A stretch of DNA of 64,000 nucleotides from DASPKM01 sp963817075 (GTDB lineage Bacteria; Bacteroidota; Bacteroidia; Chitinophagales; Chitinophagaceae), in NCBI GenBank assembly GCA_963817075.1, contig CAWFMT010000002.1:496001-560000 (forward strand), read 5' to 3'. Shown here piece by piece: positions 1-8,735 of the stretch (positions within the stretch are counted from its first letter, which is position 1; every line of letters begins with the position of its first letter). The position numbers were made by a program, and so were the translations under genes. The notes beneath the pieces are model-generated. The model was given only the letters and a program-made list of their open reading frames with translations, did not search any database and had not been told where the DNA came from.

Positions 1-326
1 ATGTCAAGACAAGAAAATAATTCCATTTTTGGATATTGAATGGCTTTATAATAAGCCAAATGAGAAAAGATAACACGAATATATACATGACCGATCCCAG
101 ACCGAACTTCTGTAGGATCAACGCACCTGGATCATCCCAATATCTTCCCATGCCTACAATCCATGTACCAAGTAGCCCACCTACAAAATGCTTCCACTGA
201 AAACTGAGTATTTCTTCTCGAGTAATTCTAAAGAATAGGAGTCTAAAAATAGTTCTAAGTATATTCAAAGCGCGGAAGCTTAAAAAGATTATCTGGATAG
301 TTGAAAAAATACCTAAGGGTCCGCAT
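1..326 (-). pseudogene. Partial integral membrane protein, paralogue of the gene at 53720-54454
   Basis: Runs off the left edge of the window. Reverse-strand translation of about 1-268 matches the membrane protein at 53720-54454 residue for residue over long stretches (TWIVGMGRYWDD, LGSVMYIF). In the intact-start paralogue the ATG overlaps the preceding gene by 14 bp. Here the equivalent ATG at 324-326 is followed by one extra base, so that frame stops after about 23 codons. Either a TTG near 266-268 is used or the gene is dead. Function unknown; several hydrophobic helices are visible. Confidence 0.55.
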
Positions 327-1068
327 CTGGTGGGTAGGAGGTCCAACCACCGCCATCAATATACCCTTCCTTTACCCAATCTTCGAATTTGAAATAATCA
401 TTGCCGATTATTCTTTCTAGAGCCGGGTCTATGGATTCATTAAATAAAGCATGAAAAACTGAATTCTCAATCCTATCTGAATACTGGACTTGCAGACCTT
501 CAATCATCTGTCTACAAATATCAAATGGTACAAATCTGAAACCAGTGAAACGGGTTTCAATTCTACCGCATAAAAGTGTGAATATTTCTGCGAATTCTTT
601 CTCGGGAGAAACAACTAAATAATTTGTGCTTTTGTACTCCCTGCTATCTATTTCAACAATGTTCCAATCCTCACCAATAACAGTGTAGTATGGTCCAATT
701 AAACTCACAAAGAAATGAAGGCCTTTTATGCGTGTTAAATTATTAGAGATCGATGTTTCTAGCAATGCACAAGAACTGAAAGATGGTACAAGACCATATG
801 TTGTTTCAATGATATCCGTATTAATTTCTGCCTTTATTTTTTCGGTAAAATTCTCCCAACGTTCCGAATAGTGAGTTAGATTGTGAGTATTATTCAGGAG
901 AATATCATTCAGCTCTTTAATTCCCGGATAAGAGTAGTACATCCTGGTTTCATCCTTCTTTATTCCGAGCGGATAAAATCGTTTGATGCTGTCATAAATT
1001 TTCCAAAAATCAAATTTGTCGTAATTAAAATGTAGCATCAAACCGAAATTATGAATTTGATTTACCAT
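313..1068 (-). CDS. Hypothetical protein, paralogue of 54441-55208
   Basis: A 251-residue soluble protein with no signal peptide or membrane segment. It is about three quarters identical by eye to the 255-residue protein at 54441-55208; the N-terminal FNYDKFDFWKIYDSIK stretch and the FVPFDICRQMIEG region are the best conserved. In both places the gene is followed, with a 14 bp overlap, by a related membrane protein gene, so the pair forms a duplicated two-gene module. The tail ends in a glycine- and proline-rich segment (GYIDGGG, YPPDAD). I do not recognise a named domain. Placement among small accessory genes would fit an immunity or stress role, but that is inference. Confidence 0.7.
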   Translation of the reverse strand: MVNQIHNFGLMLHFNYDKFDFWKIYDSIKRFYPLGIKKDETRMYYSYPGIKELNDILLNNTHNLTHYSERWENFTEKIKAEINTDIIETTYGLVPSFSSCALLETSISNNLTRIKGLHFFVSLIGPYYTVIGEDWNIVEIDSREYKSTNYLVVSPEKEFAEIFTLLCGRIETRFTGFRFVPFDICRQMIEGLQVQYSDRIENSVFHALFNESIDPALERIIGNDYFKFEDWVKEGYIDGGGWTSYPPDADP

Positions 1069-1092
1069 TTAACTGAGTATTCAAAATAAGTT

Positions 1093-1584
1093 TCATTTTT
1101 CTTTCGCTATTCCGCGTCTGGGAATGGTATGTTTATAGAACCCTACAGATAGATTTACTAAATATACTAGTTGCACAAGCACCAGTAACAGAAAAGCAAT
1201 GGCTGTAATTTTAGATACGGTCAATTCATGTAGGATGCTGGATGGTTCATAGTCGTATCGTCTTGGCATTCCTGCATTGCCAGTAATATTTCTATTCTGA
1301 TAAAAGAATAGGAAGGTTACAATTATCGAGCAAATTAGGGTTGACAAAATATGTATCCTAAAAAGGGCCTGGGAAAATAACAATCGCCTTGTCAGCAAAT
1401 AAAGTTTCCAAAGAATTAGCAGGATAAGACTAATCCTCCAGAATACCTGTTTGAATTCAAAAACAAAGTATGTATCATATAAATGAATAAAAAATGATTG
1501 ATCGAAAGGAAAAGTTGAACAAATTAGAATTAAAATGGCTGTTACTAAGAAGAGATTATATGGATGTTTTTTGTAATTAAACAT
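1093..1584 (-). CDS. Small membrane protein resembling the C-terminal helices of cytochrome oxidase subunit I, without haem ligands
   Basis: A 163-residue protein with about four hydrophobic helices. Residues 37-41 read DTYFV and residues 105-110 GMPRRY. These are two hallmark motifs of haem-copper oxidase subunit I, where DTYFV leads into the AHFH haem-ligand helix and GMPRRY lies before the last helix. The 63-residue spacing matches, from memory, the spacing in real subunit I, and RIH sits where subunit I has KIH. The two haem-ligand histidines are absent (FEFKQ replaces VAHFH), and the histidine before DTYFV is tyrosine. It therefore looks like a haem-less subunit I relative of one third normal length, not an active oxidase. 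No other oxidase gene is nearby. Confidence 0.65.
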   Translation of the reverse strand: MFNYKKHPYNLFLVTAILILICSTFPFDQSFFIHLYDTYFVFEFKQVFWRISLILLILWKLYLLTRRLLFSQALFRIHILSTLICSIIVTFLFFYQNRNITGNAGMPRRYDYEPSSILHELTVSKITAIAFLLLVLVQLVYLVNLSVGFYKHTIPRRGIAKEK

Positions 1585-1642
1585 GACGATGCTAACAATC
1601 TTGTCTCATTCGTATGAAGGAAAAATATCTAAAATAATCTCG

Positions 1643-2356
1643 TCAATAGTGAAAACATGGAACCTTTATTTTGGACATTTGCCAGACAGTATAAAACGCT
1701 TCGCCCAGGGCTGTTTCTTCTGCAGCCCATCTAATTACATTATGATACCTTCCTTGATACGCATTAATTGGTTTTTCATAACCTGTTACAATGAGATCAG
1801 ATCCATCAAACCCAACCGTATGAATAGAGGATTTCAACCCCCAAAAATCTGCCCGTTTAATTTGGCGTGTTATTTCTTGCCATTGGTTTTGACTTATTTG
1901 GATTTCTACACTATCAACTGAAAAGCATGAATCAGACAGGTAATTGCCAGTATTATGATAACCGATTAAAAAAATTGAATCTTTTCGTTCTCCGACGGTA
2001 ATGTTTACGGACTGATCACAAAATGCTGCTGAATATTCAAAACGAAAAGCTTCATCAAAATCATATTTATCAATAGCCTTCGGTTCAATGCATGGAGGTG
2101 GAAGGGGATATTTAGTACTGTTGAGAATTGACTTTCGCAGGGAGGTAACTAAATTATTTAAAAAGACTGTATCATTATGATTATAGGCAACCAATAATTG
2201 ATGTTGAGGGTTTAACGAATCGGCCCATTTCGTTGAATCTAATAATCTGAGATACTCTTTTATGATAGAGTCGCGAGGTTCCATTTTTACTTCTTGACCT
2301 TTTTTTGTCTGACATGCGATAAGTAAAACAATCAAAGAAATAAGTGCAAAGTGCAT
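1643..2356 (-). CDS. Hypothetical lipoprotein
   Basis: A 237-residue protein from the ATG at 2354-2356. That start is chosen because it opens directly onto a signal peptide ending in the lipobox LIAC, with cysteine at about residue 15; a longer reading frame would bury the signal. The mature part is hydrophilic, with several cysteines (PPPCIEP, AFCDQS, DSCF) and no recognised domain. It probably sits in an outer or inner membrane leaflet facing the periplasm. Function unknown. Confidence 0.65.
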   Translation of the reverse strand: MHFALISLIVLLIACQTKKGQEVKMEPRDSIIKEYLRLLDSTKWADSLNPQHQLLVAYNHNDTVFLNNLVTSLRKSILNSTKYPLPPPCIEPKAIDKYDFDEAFRFEYSAAFCDQSVNITVGERKDSIFLIGYHNTGNYLSDSCFSVDSVEIQISQNQWQEITRQIKRADFWGLKSSIHTVGFDGSDLIVTGYEKPINAYQGRYHNVIRWAAEETALGEAFYTVWQMSKIKVPCFHY

Positions 2357-2496
2357 AAGAAGGTCATTTGAGAATTTGATCACAAAATTGACTAACGATC
2401 CAGGTCTTGGCATCGGAATTATCCGAATTCAGAGTTTTCAAGGAATTGGATGGAGTGTTTTATGAGAACGAAAATGTTCTCCTAAGTTAATAATCC

Positions 2497-2859
2497 CTAT
2501 TTCTGTTCTTTCTTGTTATCACTCAAAAGTTGAATAATTTCAAAACATTTGTCAATTATTCTGTCTTTATAAATCCCCGTCATAGCATCCAGATGCTTGT
2601 CTTGTTCTTTAAGAGCTTCCTTATGCCAGAGTAATCTTTCTGATCCCACCGGACTACTCTTGAAAGTTGAGGCATATTCCTCGAAAACAGATAAATCGAT
2701 TTTTGCCAAAATTTCAATTCCAGAGCCCCAGTTTCGAATTTTATTCATTTTCACTGCACCCAACGGCATAGCAACTTGATTAGAGAGCATGGCGCGAGCA
2801 TTTGCCAAGAGTTTGTTCCGTAGATTTTCTTCCTGTTGAAGTTTGAAGGGTGACTGCAT
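2497..2859 (-). CDS. Hypothetical protein, possibly DUF2489-like
   Basis: A 120-residue soluble, helix-rich protein. The ATG at 2857-2859 is preferred over the upstream frame start because the preceding residues are atypical. An N-terminal segment (ARAMLSNQVAMPLGAVKM) is loosely reminiscent of DUF2489 proteins, which often occur among accessory or immunity genes. That match is weak and from memory. No signal peptide or membrane helix. Confidence 0.55.
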   Translation of the reverse strand: MQSPFKLQQEENLRNKLLANARAMLSNQVAMPLGAVKMNKIRNWGSGIEILAKIDLSVFEEYASTFKSSPVGSERLLWHKEALKEQDKHLDAMTGIYKDRIIDKCFEIIQLLSDNKKEQK

Positions 2860-3105
2860 TAACTTTATATTTTTTTGCCACACCAGGAACAATAGTCAAT
2901 TGCTATGTATGAACTTCCTCCGTCATGTTTACTTTCACTGCGAGTTAGTTTTTGTTTATACTGCAGGGAACGGTTCATAGCTTGGCGATGCGGCGGCATT
3001 CCCTATTCAGAAGTTTAAATTTATTACTTAAACTCAAAAGTATTAGAACGCTCAGCAGTTATTCATCAGCCACCATAGTTAAAAACGATGTTAGCGGCAA
3101 CGAGC

Positions 3106-3621
3106 TTAAAAATTTTCTCTCTTCAATGATGAAAGGCTGTAAGGAACTTTTTTTATTTCACAATAAGAAGCATAAATTTCCTTAAAGATTTTTAAGTCCC
3201 AGTTGCCGATTTCATACTGTTCAAAAACCGTTTCAAACTTCCCGTTTTGTTTAATGTCGATTTGTAACTTGAAATTTCGACCATATTGGTTAAAGTCGAA
3301 AAAAATTTCAAATATTTTGATTCGGGTGTTCTGAAGGTCACTTTTAAGCACCCGAAACTCCTCGTCTTTATCAAAAATCACGGCTTTGACCTCTTTATCT
3401 GTTATAGTTAATGACTTTAAATATTTTCGATTACGTCGGACAAGATTATAGATATTAAAAGACAGAAATAGAACAAAAAATCCCAGGATAATAAAAACAT
3501 ATTCTTTTGTGTTTCCAATGAACAGAATGACAATGAAGATCAGTGTCGCAATAAACATTCTGCCGAGTCCATTCAAAAACCTCTCTTTGTACGACTGATA
3601 TTTGGGTTGAAATGTTGTCAT
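3106..3621 (-). CDS. Two-helix membrane protein, hypothetical
   Basis: A 171-residue protein. Residues ~20-60 form two closely spaced hydrophobic helices followed by a basic turn (RRNRKYLK), and the remaining ~100 residues form a beta-rich cytosolic domain. The layout resembles small membrane proteins with a PH-like tail, but no family is recognised. It stands alone on the minus strand. Confidence 0.6.
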   Translation of the reverse strand: MTTFQPKYQSYKERFLNGLGRMFIATLIFIVILFIGNTKEYVFIILGFFVLFLSFNIYNLVRRNRKYLKSLTITDKEVKAVIFDKDEEFRVLKSDLQNTRIKIFEIFFDFNQYGRNFKLQIDIKQNGKFETVFEQYEIGNWDLKIFKEIYASYCEIKKVPYSLSSLKRENF

Positions 3622-3670
3622 TAGTTGCCGCTAACGTTAACTGGCTTGCTGCTGTGCTTATATTTAATAA

Positions 3671-3817
3671 ATGTCAGCCTGGCAACTGAAGCCAATTGAA
3701 AAAGTAAAGTATAAAAGCAAAGGTAACAGGTATAACCAAGAAGTGATAGATGCTTTCAGCGCTTTGCAACCTTCCGATGATGTTTTTGTAAGACCTTTAG
3801 TCAAACCCCTCCACTGA
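3671..3817 (+). pseudogene. GldM C-domain fragment
   Basis: About 73 bases (3717-3789) encode KGNRYNQEVIDAF and on to SDDVF, nearly identical to an internal stretch of the GldM-like gene at 7756-8391, here on the opposite strand. The reading frame on either side is unrelated and ends quickly. This is a displaced fragment about 4 kb from the intact copy. Confidence 0.6.
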
Positions 3818-3849
3818 TGCTGCTTACCAAACAGGAAAGGATTTTTCAT

Positions 3850-4160
3850 TAGGAATTTGAGTCTAGTCTAGTCTCCACCCATTATATGCGTAGTTGTGAA
3901 GCATTCGTGAATTTAATTTATTGAGTGGCCGATTGGTGCAATTTATGGTGCATTCATCGGCCAACTTACTTCTATTAGCCATTTCCCTAAATGTAAAAGT
4001 TTGTCAGGAGTTTATGGCCACCGTTTGCCTATTAATATTGGTTATCTGTTTTATCAATCTTTACTATTTTGTCTTGGAAATGACTAAGTATTCTTAATCA
4101 ACAATAAAGAAAGTACAACTCTATTTCGCAGCAAATTACTTATTTGACTGAGGAAAGTGA
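3850..4160. other. Intergenic stretch, nothing recognised
   Basis: About 310 bases between the GldM fragment and a decayed membrane gene. No convincing reading frame, hairpin terminator or repeat was found here. Confidence 0.4.
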
Positions 4161-4637
4161 CATCCGCAAGTGGTTGAGTTATTATCGCCAAATGAAGAAA
4201 ATTCTCAGCTCTTATCTTCCATTGTTGATCAAGCGCAGTTCGATTTATGGCGTAAGGTATAGAATGATGCACAACGCTTATTTGCTGAAGGGAAGGCTTT
4301 TCCGGAAGTCCTCAGTCAAGTTAGGGTGGTGGGGGTTGATGATGATATTATAGAATTCATTTGCAACACATGGTACAATGTAAAAGCTTTTTATGCGGAA
4401 AATGCCATTGAAGCACCCTTCAATATTTTGGAAGGAAGTCAATGGGTTGTTATTTGCTCGATTGGTACCGCTTTGATTTTTTATTTCAATTTTTCTCTGT
4501 TCAGTAAAATAATTTGGATAGCAGGTTTAGTTGCTTCTTTAATACAATGGATTTATGGGTTAAAGCAAAAACAGTTAGCCAAAGAGTTAAAAAAGATTTT
4601 AGAAGAGGATTATTCGAAGTTTGACAAATTGCTTTGA
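4161..4637 (+). pseudogene. Decayed small membrane protein gene with in-frame TAG
   Basis: One frame is open from after a TGA at 4158-4160 to 4637, except for a TAG at 4260-4262. The peptide before it (DQAQFDLWRKV) and after it (NDAQRLFAEGKAFPEV) reads as one continuous helical sequence. Downstream are two hydrophobic helices (~WVVICSIGTALIFYF, IIWIAGLVASLIQWI) and a lysine-rich tail. The C-terminal part from 4326 could still be expressed from a GTG. Original function unknown. Confidence 0.5.
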
Positions 4638-4702
4638 AGCCATTAAAATATGCCGAACTATAGCCAATAACTAATGGTTGCTGCAATTCTACTTCGTAGA
4701 GG

Positions 4703-5323
4703 CTATCTGAGTTTTGATATAAGATCCATAAAATTTGCAAATTGGATTGCCGAATCCGCATCAATTCTTTTTCGATTGCCGATAATGAGTTTATTCTGAC
4801 GAATTTCTATTATATAGTCCTGGACGTCTAACTTTTTTATTACAGTTCGAAAAGCCTGATTCATACCTGATCTTGCTCTCGACTCATTATCTGTAACAAC
4901 AAAAAAGCGCTTACTGAATTCCAAATCCTCCTTAAAGTCAATTTCAATGGGGTTGATTAATTCGTGAATTTTATCAAGCAATGTTTCTGGCTTGATTAAG
5001 ATATGGCCCAGGTCATCTTGAAGTGTGATTACGCCCCAAGTTTGATATTCATAGGTCAAACTAGGATTATATTGTCTCACATATCCGTATGTGTAGCCGA
5101 TATTAATGAAAACGAGGTCAAATGACTGAAAGCTATTTGTTATTTTGATGGCTGGCCCTACCATTACTTCTCTGTTTTGGAATATTTCCAGAGTATCAAA
5201 GTCGTATGAGAAGTTTGTATCGTAAGAAACAGAAAAAGTCTTTTCAAGACGATCAAAAATATCGGAAATAGCCTCGATCTCTGAACTTTGCAAGTCCATA
5301 GTGGAGAATGGGATGTCGCTCAT
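4703..5323 (-). CDS. Hypothetical protein with DUF3137-like C-terminal pattern
   Basis: A 206-residue protein from the ATG at 5321-5323; a GTG at 5368 would add 15 residues. The C-terminal half (SKRFFVVTDNESRAR, later YIIEIRQNKLIIG) resembles the segment of DUF3137 proteins in which a stored conformation is compared with residual values. The N-terminal membrane helices of DUF3137 are missing. The resemblance is from memory and weak. Confidence 0.5.
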   Translation of the reverse strand: MSDIPFSTMDLQSSEIEAISDIFDRLEKTFSVSYDTNFSYDFDTLEIFQNREVMVGPAIKITNSFQSFDLVFINIGYTYGYVRQYNPSLTYEYQTWGVITLQDDLGHILIKPETLLDKIHELINPIEIDFKEDLEFSKRFFVVTDNESRARSGMNQAFRTVIKKLDVQDYIIEIRQNKLIIGNRKRIDADSAIQFANFMDLISKLR

Positions 5324-5445
5324 AACAAATGCTGGACCTGTCGCAGGGTGGAACGTGATGGTTTCCACAGTTTGATTAGTCTAATTAATGCCAGTTCAAC
5401 CAAATTACAAAAGTTAATAGAATTGGGAAAGAAGAGTGCCAATCA

Positions 5446-5989
5446 GGTAGTGTCTCAGTTTGAAACTTAGCTGGTGCTTTTTAATTTGGCATAAATACTG
5501 TCAAACTTTTCCGATAGTCTCATGTATTCATTAGACCATCCATTTTGTAAAGAATGTTCTTGAAATGTCGAGGTCGGCAAAAAGTGCATGTTTAAATTTT
5601 CTAAACACCTTTTATCGCCTTGGTTTAGTTGCGCAATGCATGCATCCAGTGCACCTCTCACTTCTTTGGCGGTTTCATAGCTTGTCCAAACCATATCCGA
5701 ATCGTCTGTAAATCTCTCTTTTACTTTAACTATTATGTGGATTAGTTCATGTGTCATTGTATTCACTTACTTCTTTTTGTAGCTCCCTCTTTTCTTCGGT
5801 GCTTCTTCTTCAACCAGATTAGCAATATCTTCTATGGTCATAAGTCTTTTAATCAACTTAGCCTCCATTGCTGGTGGTACTCTTAATCTTTTATAAATCT
5901 TCACGAAGTTGTAATATACAAAGTGTAATGCAATAGCATGACAATGGTTTTCTAATTTCTTGCTAAGAATTTCAAACTGAGACACTACC
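5446..5989. repeat. 20-bp inverted repeat flanking a transposase tail and a small gene
   Basis: 5446-5465 reads GGTAGTGTCTCAGTTTGAAA and 5970-5989 is its exact reverse complement. In each arm the outward frame encodes VVSQFE, the start of the transposase remnant on the minus strand. The arms enclose 5466-5969. This suggests an inverted duplication of transposase sequence rather than ordinary IS ends. Confidence 0.6.
5467..5757 (-). CDS. Hypothetical small protein
   Basis: A 96-residue acidic, soluble protein starting at the ATG at 5755-5757 (MTHELIHIIVKVKERF); a GTG nine bases upstream is the alternative. It lies immediately downstream of the transposase remnant, and its 3' end runs to the arm of the inverted repeat at 5446-5465. 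No family recognised. Confidence 0.45.
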   Translation of the reverse strand: MTHELIHIIVKVKERFTDDSDMVWTSYETAKEVRGALDACIAQLNQGDKRCLENLNMHFLPTSTFQEHSLQNGWSNEYMRLSEKFDSIYAKLKSTS

Positions 5990-5994
5990 GCCAA
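5767..5994 (-). pseudogene. Transposase C-terminal remnant
   Basis: Seventy-five codons from a TTG with no ATG. The sequence (FEILSKKLENHCHAIALHF, YNFVKIYKRLRV, PAMEAKLIKR) matches the C-terminal end common to small DDE transposases, in which a YNF.RIHK.LRVTPAM block precedes the final helix. The catalytic core is absent, so this is an inactive remnant. It starts inside one arm of a 20-bp inverted repeat. Confidence 0.65.
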
Positions 5995-6053
5995 TCATGA
6001 AAGTACGATTTCAGCAATGGGACATTGGGAGTTGACCATTGGTGACTTAATTT

Positions 6054-6530
6054 TTACCACGCATATTGATCATTTACGTCCAATCGAGTATCAGGCTTCT
6101 TTATACGAAGAAATGGGTATGCGCGAGAAAAGACAAAATTAGAACCATTCGGAACAATGTCTTGGATCAAAAATGAAATGGAAAGAATGAAGAATACGAT
6201 TGTAAACACTACTGTTACTAGTCCCCAATTTCCTATGATATTATCCTGTCTGGAAATTGAAGGTGCAAATAGTAAATATTTAATGGGTACTGTCCCGGTT
6301 CCGTAGTCTAGGCCATTTCTTAGATAAGTATCAGTGTAACTCTTGTTTTTAACGATATATCTCACAGTGACATTATCAATATGCTTATAGTCTTTTCCCG
6401 ACCCCTTTCCGAATTTGATTATTTCGCCTGTAGTTGAACCACTTATCAACCATATCCCTTGGTATAAGAGACAAATACCCATCATAGCAAGAAGAATAAA
6501 GAAGTATGCTTGAATTTTTGAAAGTTTCAT
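6054..6530 (-). CDS. DUF3592-like membrane protein
   Basis: A 158-residue protein with an N-terminal helix (residues ~10-30), a central beta-rich extracytoplasmic domain of ~70 residues (VTVRYIVKNKSYTDTY) and a second helix near residue 110. This two-helix layout with an internal conversion-like beta domain is typical of DUF3592 proteins. Function unknown. It stands alone on the minus strand. Confidence 0.55.
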   Translation of the reverse strand: MKLSKIQAYFFILLAMMGICLLYQGIWLISGSTTGEIIKFGKGSGKDYKHIDNVTVRYIVKNKSYTDTYLRNGLDYGTGTVPIKYLLFAPSISRQDNIIGNWGLVTVVFTIVFFILSISFLIQDIVPNGSNFVFSRAYPFLRIKKPDTRLDVNDQYAW

Positions 6531-6619
6531 AGTATTTCACGCGATAGCGAAGAATTGCCACTTTGGCATTTTTCTTAAAAGTTCCGCTGATTCGTTTACC
6601 CGCTTGAAATGGGGTGGTG

Positions 6620-7237
6620 TTAAGCTATTTGAACAATTCTTGCACCTTTGCATAATGGATAGTTATCAATGAACTCCGAAATAGAATTCTTCATTTGTTC
6701 ATATGAATCACTATAAAAGTAAAGTGCAGTTTCTTTTTCACCTTGCCAATTTCTCTCTGCATTTGGTACAATATTAGTTATTCGATAAACTTCTGATATA
6801 ACGAAATTTATATCACATTCAGCATATACTTCTTCTGGCAAATTTTGTCCATCAATATATAGTACAAGCCCTTCTTTTTTGCCGAAAGAAATTTCTTCAT
6901 TTGTTCTTTCGATAATGAGTTTTGAGCCTTTAGGTGCGCCAAGGTTTTCAATTTTGTCAATAATGTTGGAAATTACAGTTTTATCAATGTCATTTGATGA
7001 GAGTTGAATATGGATATCGCACATAGCAATCTCTCCAGTTTGCTGTTGAAATGTTCCGCCGCCTGTTACCTCACCATATTGTTTATTTTTAAGAAATTCA
7101 ACAATTGGATCCTCATACACAAGACCTCTGTCGATCGGCATGACTTTTTCATTGAGTTGTACAATTAAAAAACTCCCAACAATTTTATCACTCTTGATTT
7201 TCTTATTAAAAATTGATGTAAGAATTTTCTTAAGCAT
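6620..7237 (-). CDS. Hypothetical protein, possible immunity-type
   Basis: A 205-residue soluble protein. A glycine-rich stretch (GEVTGGGTFQQQTGEIAMCD) leads into alternating strands and helices. The same GGGT..Q..GEI..CDI arrangement occurs, from memory, in unnamed proteins found next to secreted toxins. No catalytic motif seen. The upstream spacer of 244 bases holds nothing recognised. Confidence 0.55.
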   Translation of the reverse strand: MLKKILTSIFNKKIKSDKIVGSFLIVQLNEKVMPIDRGLVYEDPIVEFLKNKQYGEVTGGGTFQQQTGEIAMCDIHIQLSSNDIDKTVISNIIDKIENLGAPKGSKLIIERTNEEISFGKKEGLVLYIDGQNLPEEVYAECDINFVISEVYRITNIVPNAERNWQGEKETALYFYSDSYEQMKNSISEFIDNYPLCKGARIVQIA

Positions 7238-7481
7238 CTTATTAAGTTAGGATATGTTTAAAGTAGTCATTAATGTGACAGAGACAATAGTGTTTCGCTA
7301 ATTTAAAATTTTTAATTGCGTCAGTATTTCAAATTTTGCGTTGATATATAAATCATAAAAATTCATTTAGATCTGCTGATACTTCACCGCTAACGCGATG
7401 AATCGATAAGAAAGTTCTGGTTTCAGTCATTAGAGGATGCTTTGTATATTTCTTCTTGGAGTAAATCATCATCCTGTTGAA

Positions 7482-7673
7482 TTATAAAGTCAATGGTATC
7501 TGTGATATCACTCCACCCAAAATCATCAAAATAGGAAAGACCCATATGGCAGGAAGCTGAAGTATTTGGCTTACGGTATACTCGTCAAGAATTCTTCTCC
7601 TGTCATACAACAACCATAAAAAAAATATTGTGGCATAAATGAGCAGAACGGTGACTATACTAATGATTCGCAT
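7482..7673 (-). CDS. Small two-helix membrane protein
   Basis: Sixty-three residues forming two hydrophobic helices (MRIISIVTVLLIYATIFFLW and IWVFPILMILGGVI) joined by a basic loop (DRRRILDEY). Starts at an ATG. No family recognised; short enough that expression is uncertain. Confidence 0.45.
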   Translation of the reverse strand: MRIISIVTVLLIYATIFFLWLLYDRRRILDEYTVSQILQLPAIWVFPILMILGGVISQIPLTL

Positions 7674-7755
7674 TTATCAAACTTAAAATAGTATTTAAGG
7701 TATGGATCGGGGTTTAATGGGCCAGAATTAAATATTCACATCAATGAATAATTGG

Positions 7756-8391
7756 CTACTCAATTACCGTGAATTCAAGACCCTGTATAGAATGCTGCTT
7801 TCCGTCTGGAGTTTCAACAGTTATTTTTATAATAAAGACATCGTCGGAAGGTTGCAAAGCACTGAAAGCATCTATCACTTCTTGGTTATATCTATTACCC
7901 TTGTTACTATGAAAAAAAATTTGTTCATTATTTCTAAGAATAATAACCGTATAAGACTTTACTAAAATGTGAGCCATAATATCAAAGCCTTCAACTCTGG
8001 CAATAACTCCACCTTGGACTTTTAATACCTCTTTCTTTATCGATCCTCCATTTTTTCCAGCTATTCTTGCAATTGGAAGAGGTGGTGACATAACTCGGAA
8101 AAAGTATTCTCCGATATTAACTTTCTTATCATTTATTCGACCGCTGACAATGATTTTTGAAATACCAGTATTAGTGGGACGGTAACTACAATAACAAGAA
8201 TCGTATCTTTCAATTTGTCCATTATCCGTTGATAAATAAATTGATCCACACGGATACCCCTCTACTAAGAAACTAAGTGGATTTTCTATCCCCGCATAGA
8301 CTATATTTTGTCTATTATTCGCTATAACAATTCTCTGTGCGTAATTATTCAAAGTATAGGTAGAAAGGATAAGGAGAATTATATATCTCAT
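7756..8391 (-). CDS. Stand-alone GldM C-terminal-domain protein
   Basis: A 211-residue secreted protein with a signal peptide (MRYIILLILSTYTLNNYAQ). The mature part follows the C-terminal two-domain region of gliding/T9SS motor protein GldM: YAGIENPLSFLVEG, then a short immunoglobulin-like block, PLPIARIAGKNGG, the QGGVIARVEGFD block, and a final SALQPSDDVFIIKI strand. Full GldM is ~500 residues with an N-terminal membrane helix; only the periplasmic end is present here. Such single-domain relatives are known in Bacteroidota, but their role is unclear. No gldKLNM genes are nearby, so this is an orphan. Confidence 0.75.
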   Translation of the reverse strand: MRYIILLILSTYTLNNYAQRIVIANNRQNIVYAGIENPLSFLVEGYPCGSIYLSTDNGQIERYDSCYCSYRPTNTGISKIIVSGRINDKKVNIGEYFFRVMSPPLPIARIAGKNGGSIKKEVLKVQGGVIARVEGFDIMAHILVKSYTVIILRNNEQIFFHSNKGNRYNQEVIDAFSALQPSDDVFIIKITVETPDGKQHSIQGLEFTVIE

Positions 8392-8735
8392 ATTAATTGA
8401 TATTTAAATTAATCTCTGATGAATGTACGGTTTACTGCTTCCCAGCATCAAATTTGAACTATTAAAATATAACAACTTGCTACAACAAATGTCTTCAATG
8501 CAATCGGGGAGAAAATTATCTATATGGTTATGTATAACTATCGACGCGTTATTTCTTCATCAACCGAATAAAAAAAGGTAATTATGGGGTTCATTTTTTA
8601 TTTTTGGGTGTCCAGCTTTTAGACACAAATCAGACTGGTGTAGTCGGTGAGACATGGAGAAACTGGAGAAATGAAATGCTTTATAAGATAATGATTGTGA
8701 GCGGGTAATAGGAAACGGTTTAGGTGGGTTCGAGC
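8392..8735. other. Intergenic stretch ending in a tRNA/tmRNA-like remnant
   Basis: About 340 bases without a gene. The last ~100 bases lead into a tRNA- or tmRNA-like 3' end, but I could not find a 5' acceptor strand (expected GGAGGTG or GGGGGTG) or a tmRNA tag frame, so no complete RNA gene is called. Confidence 0.4.

Noticed and set aside
14..260. Transporter annotation for the truncated membrane gene
   Set aside because: Only hydrophobic helices are visible; nothing indicates a substrate.
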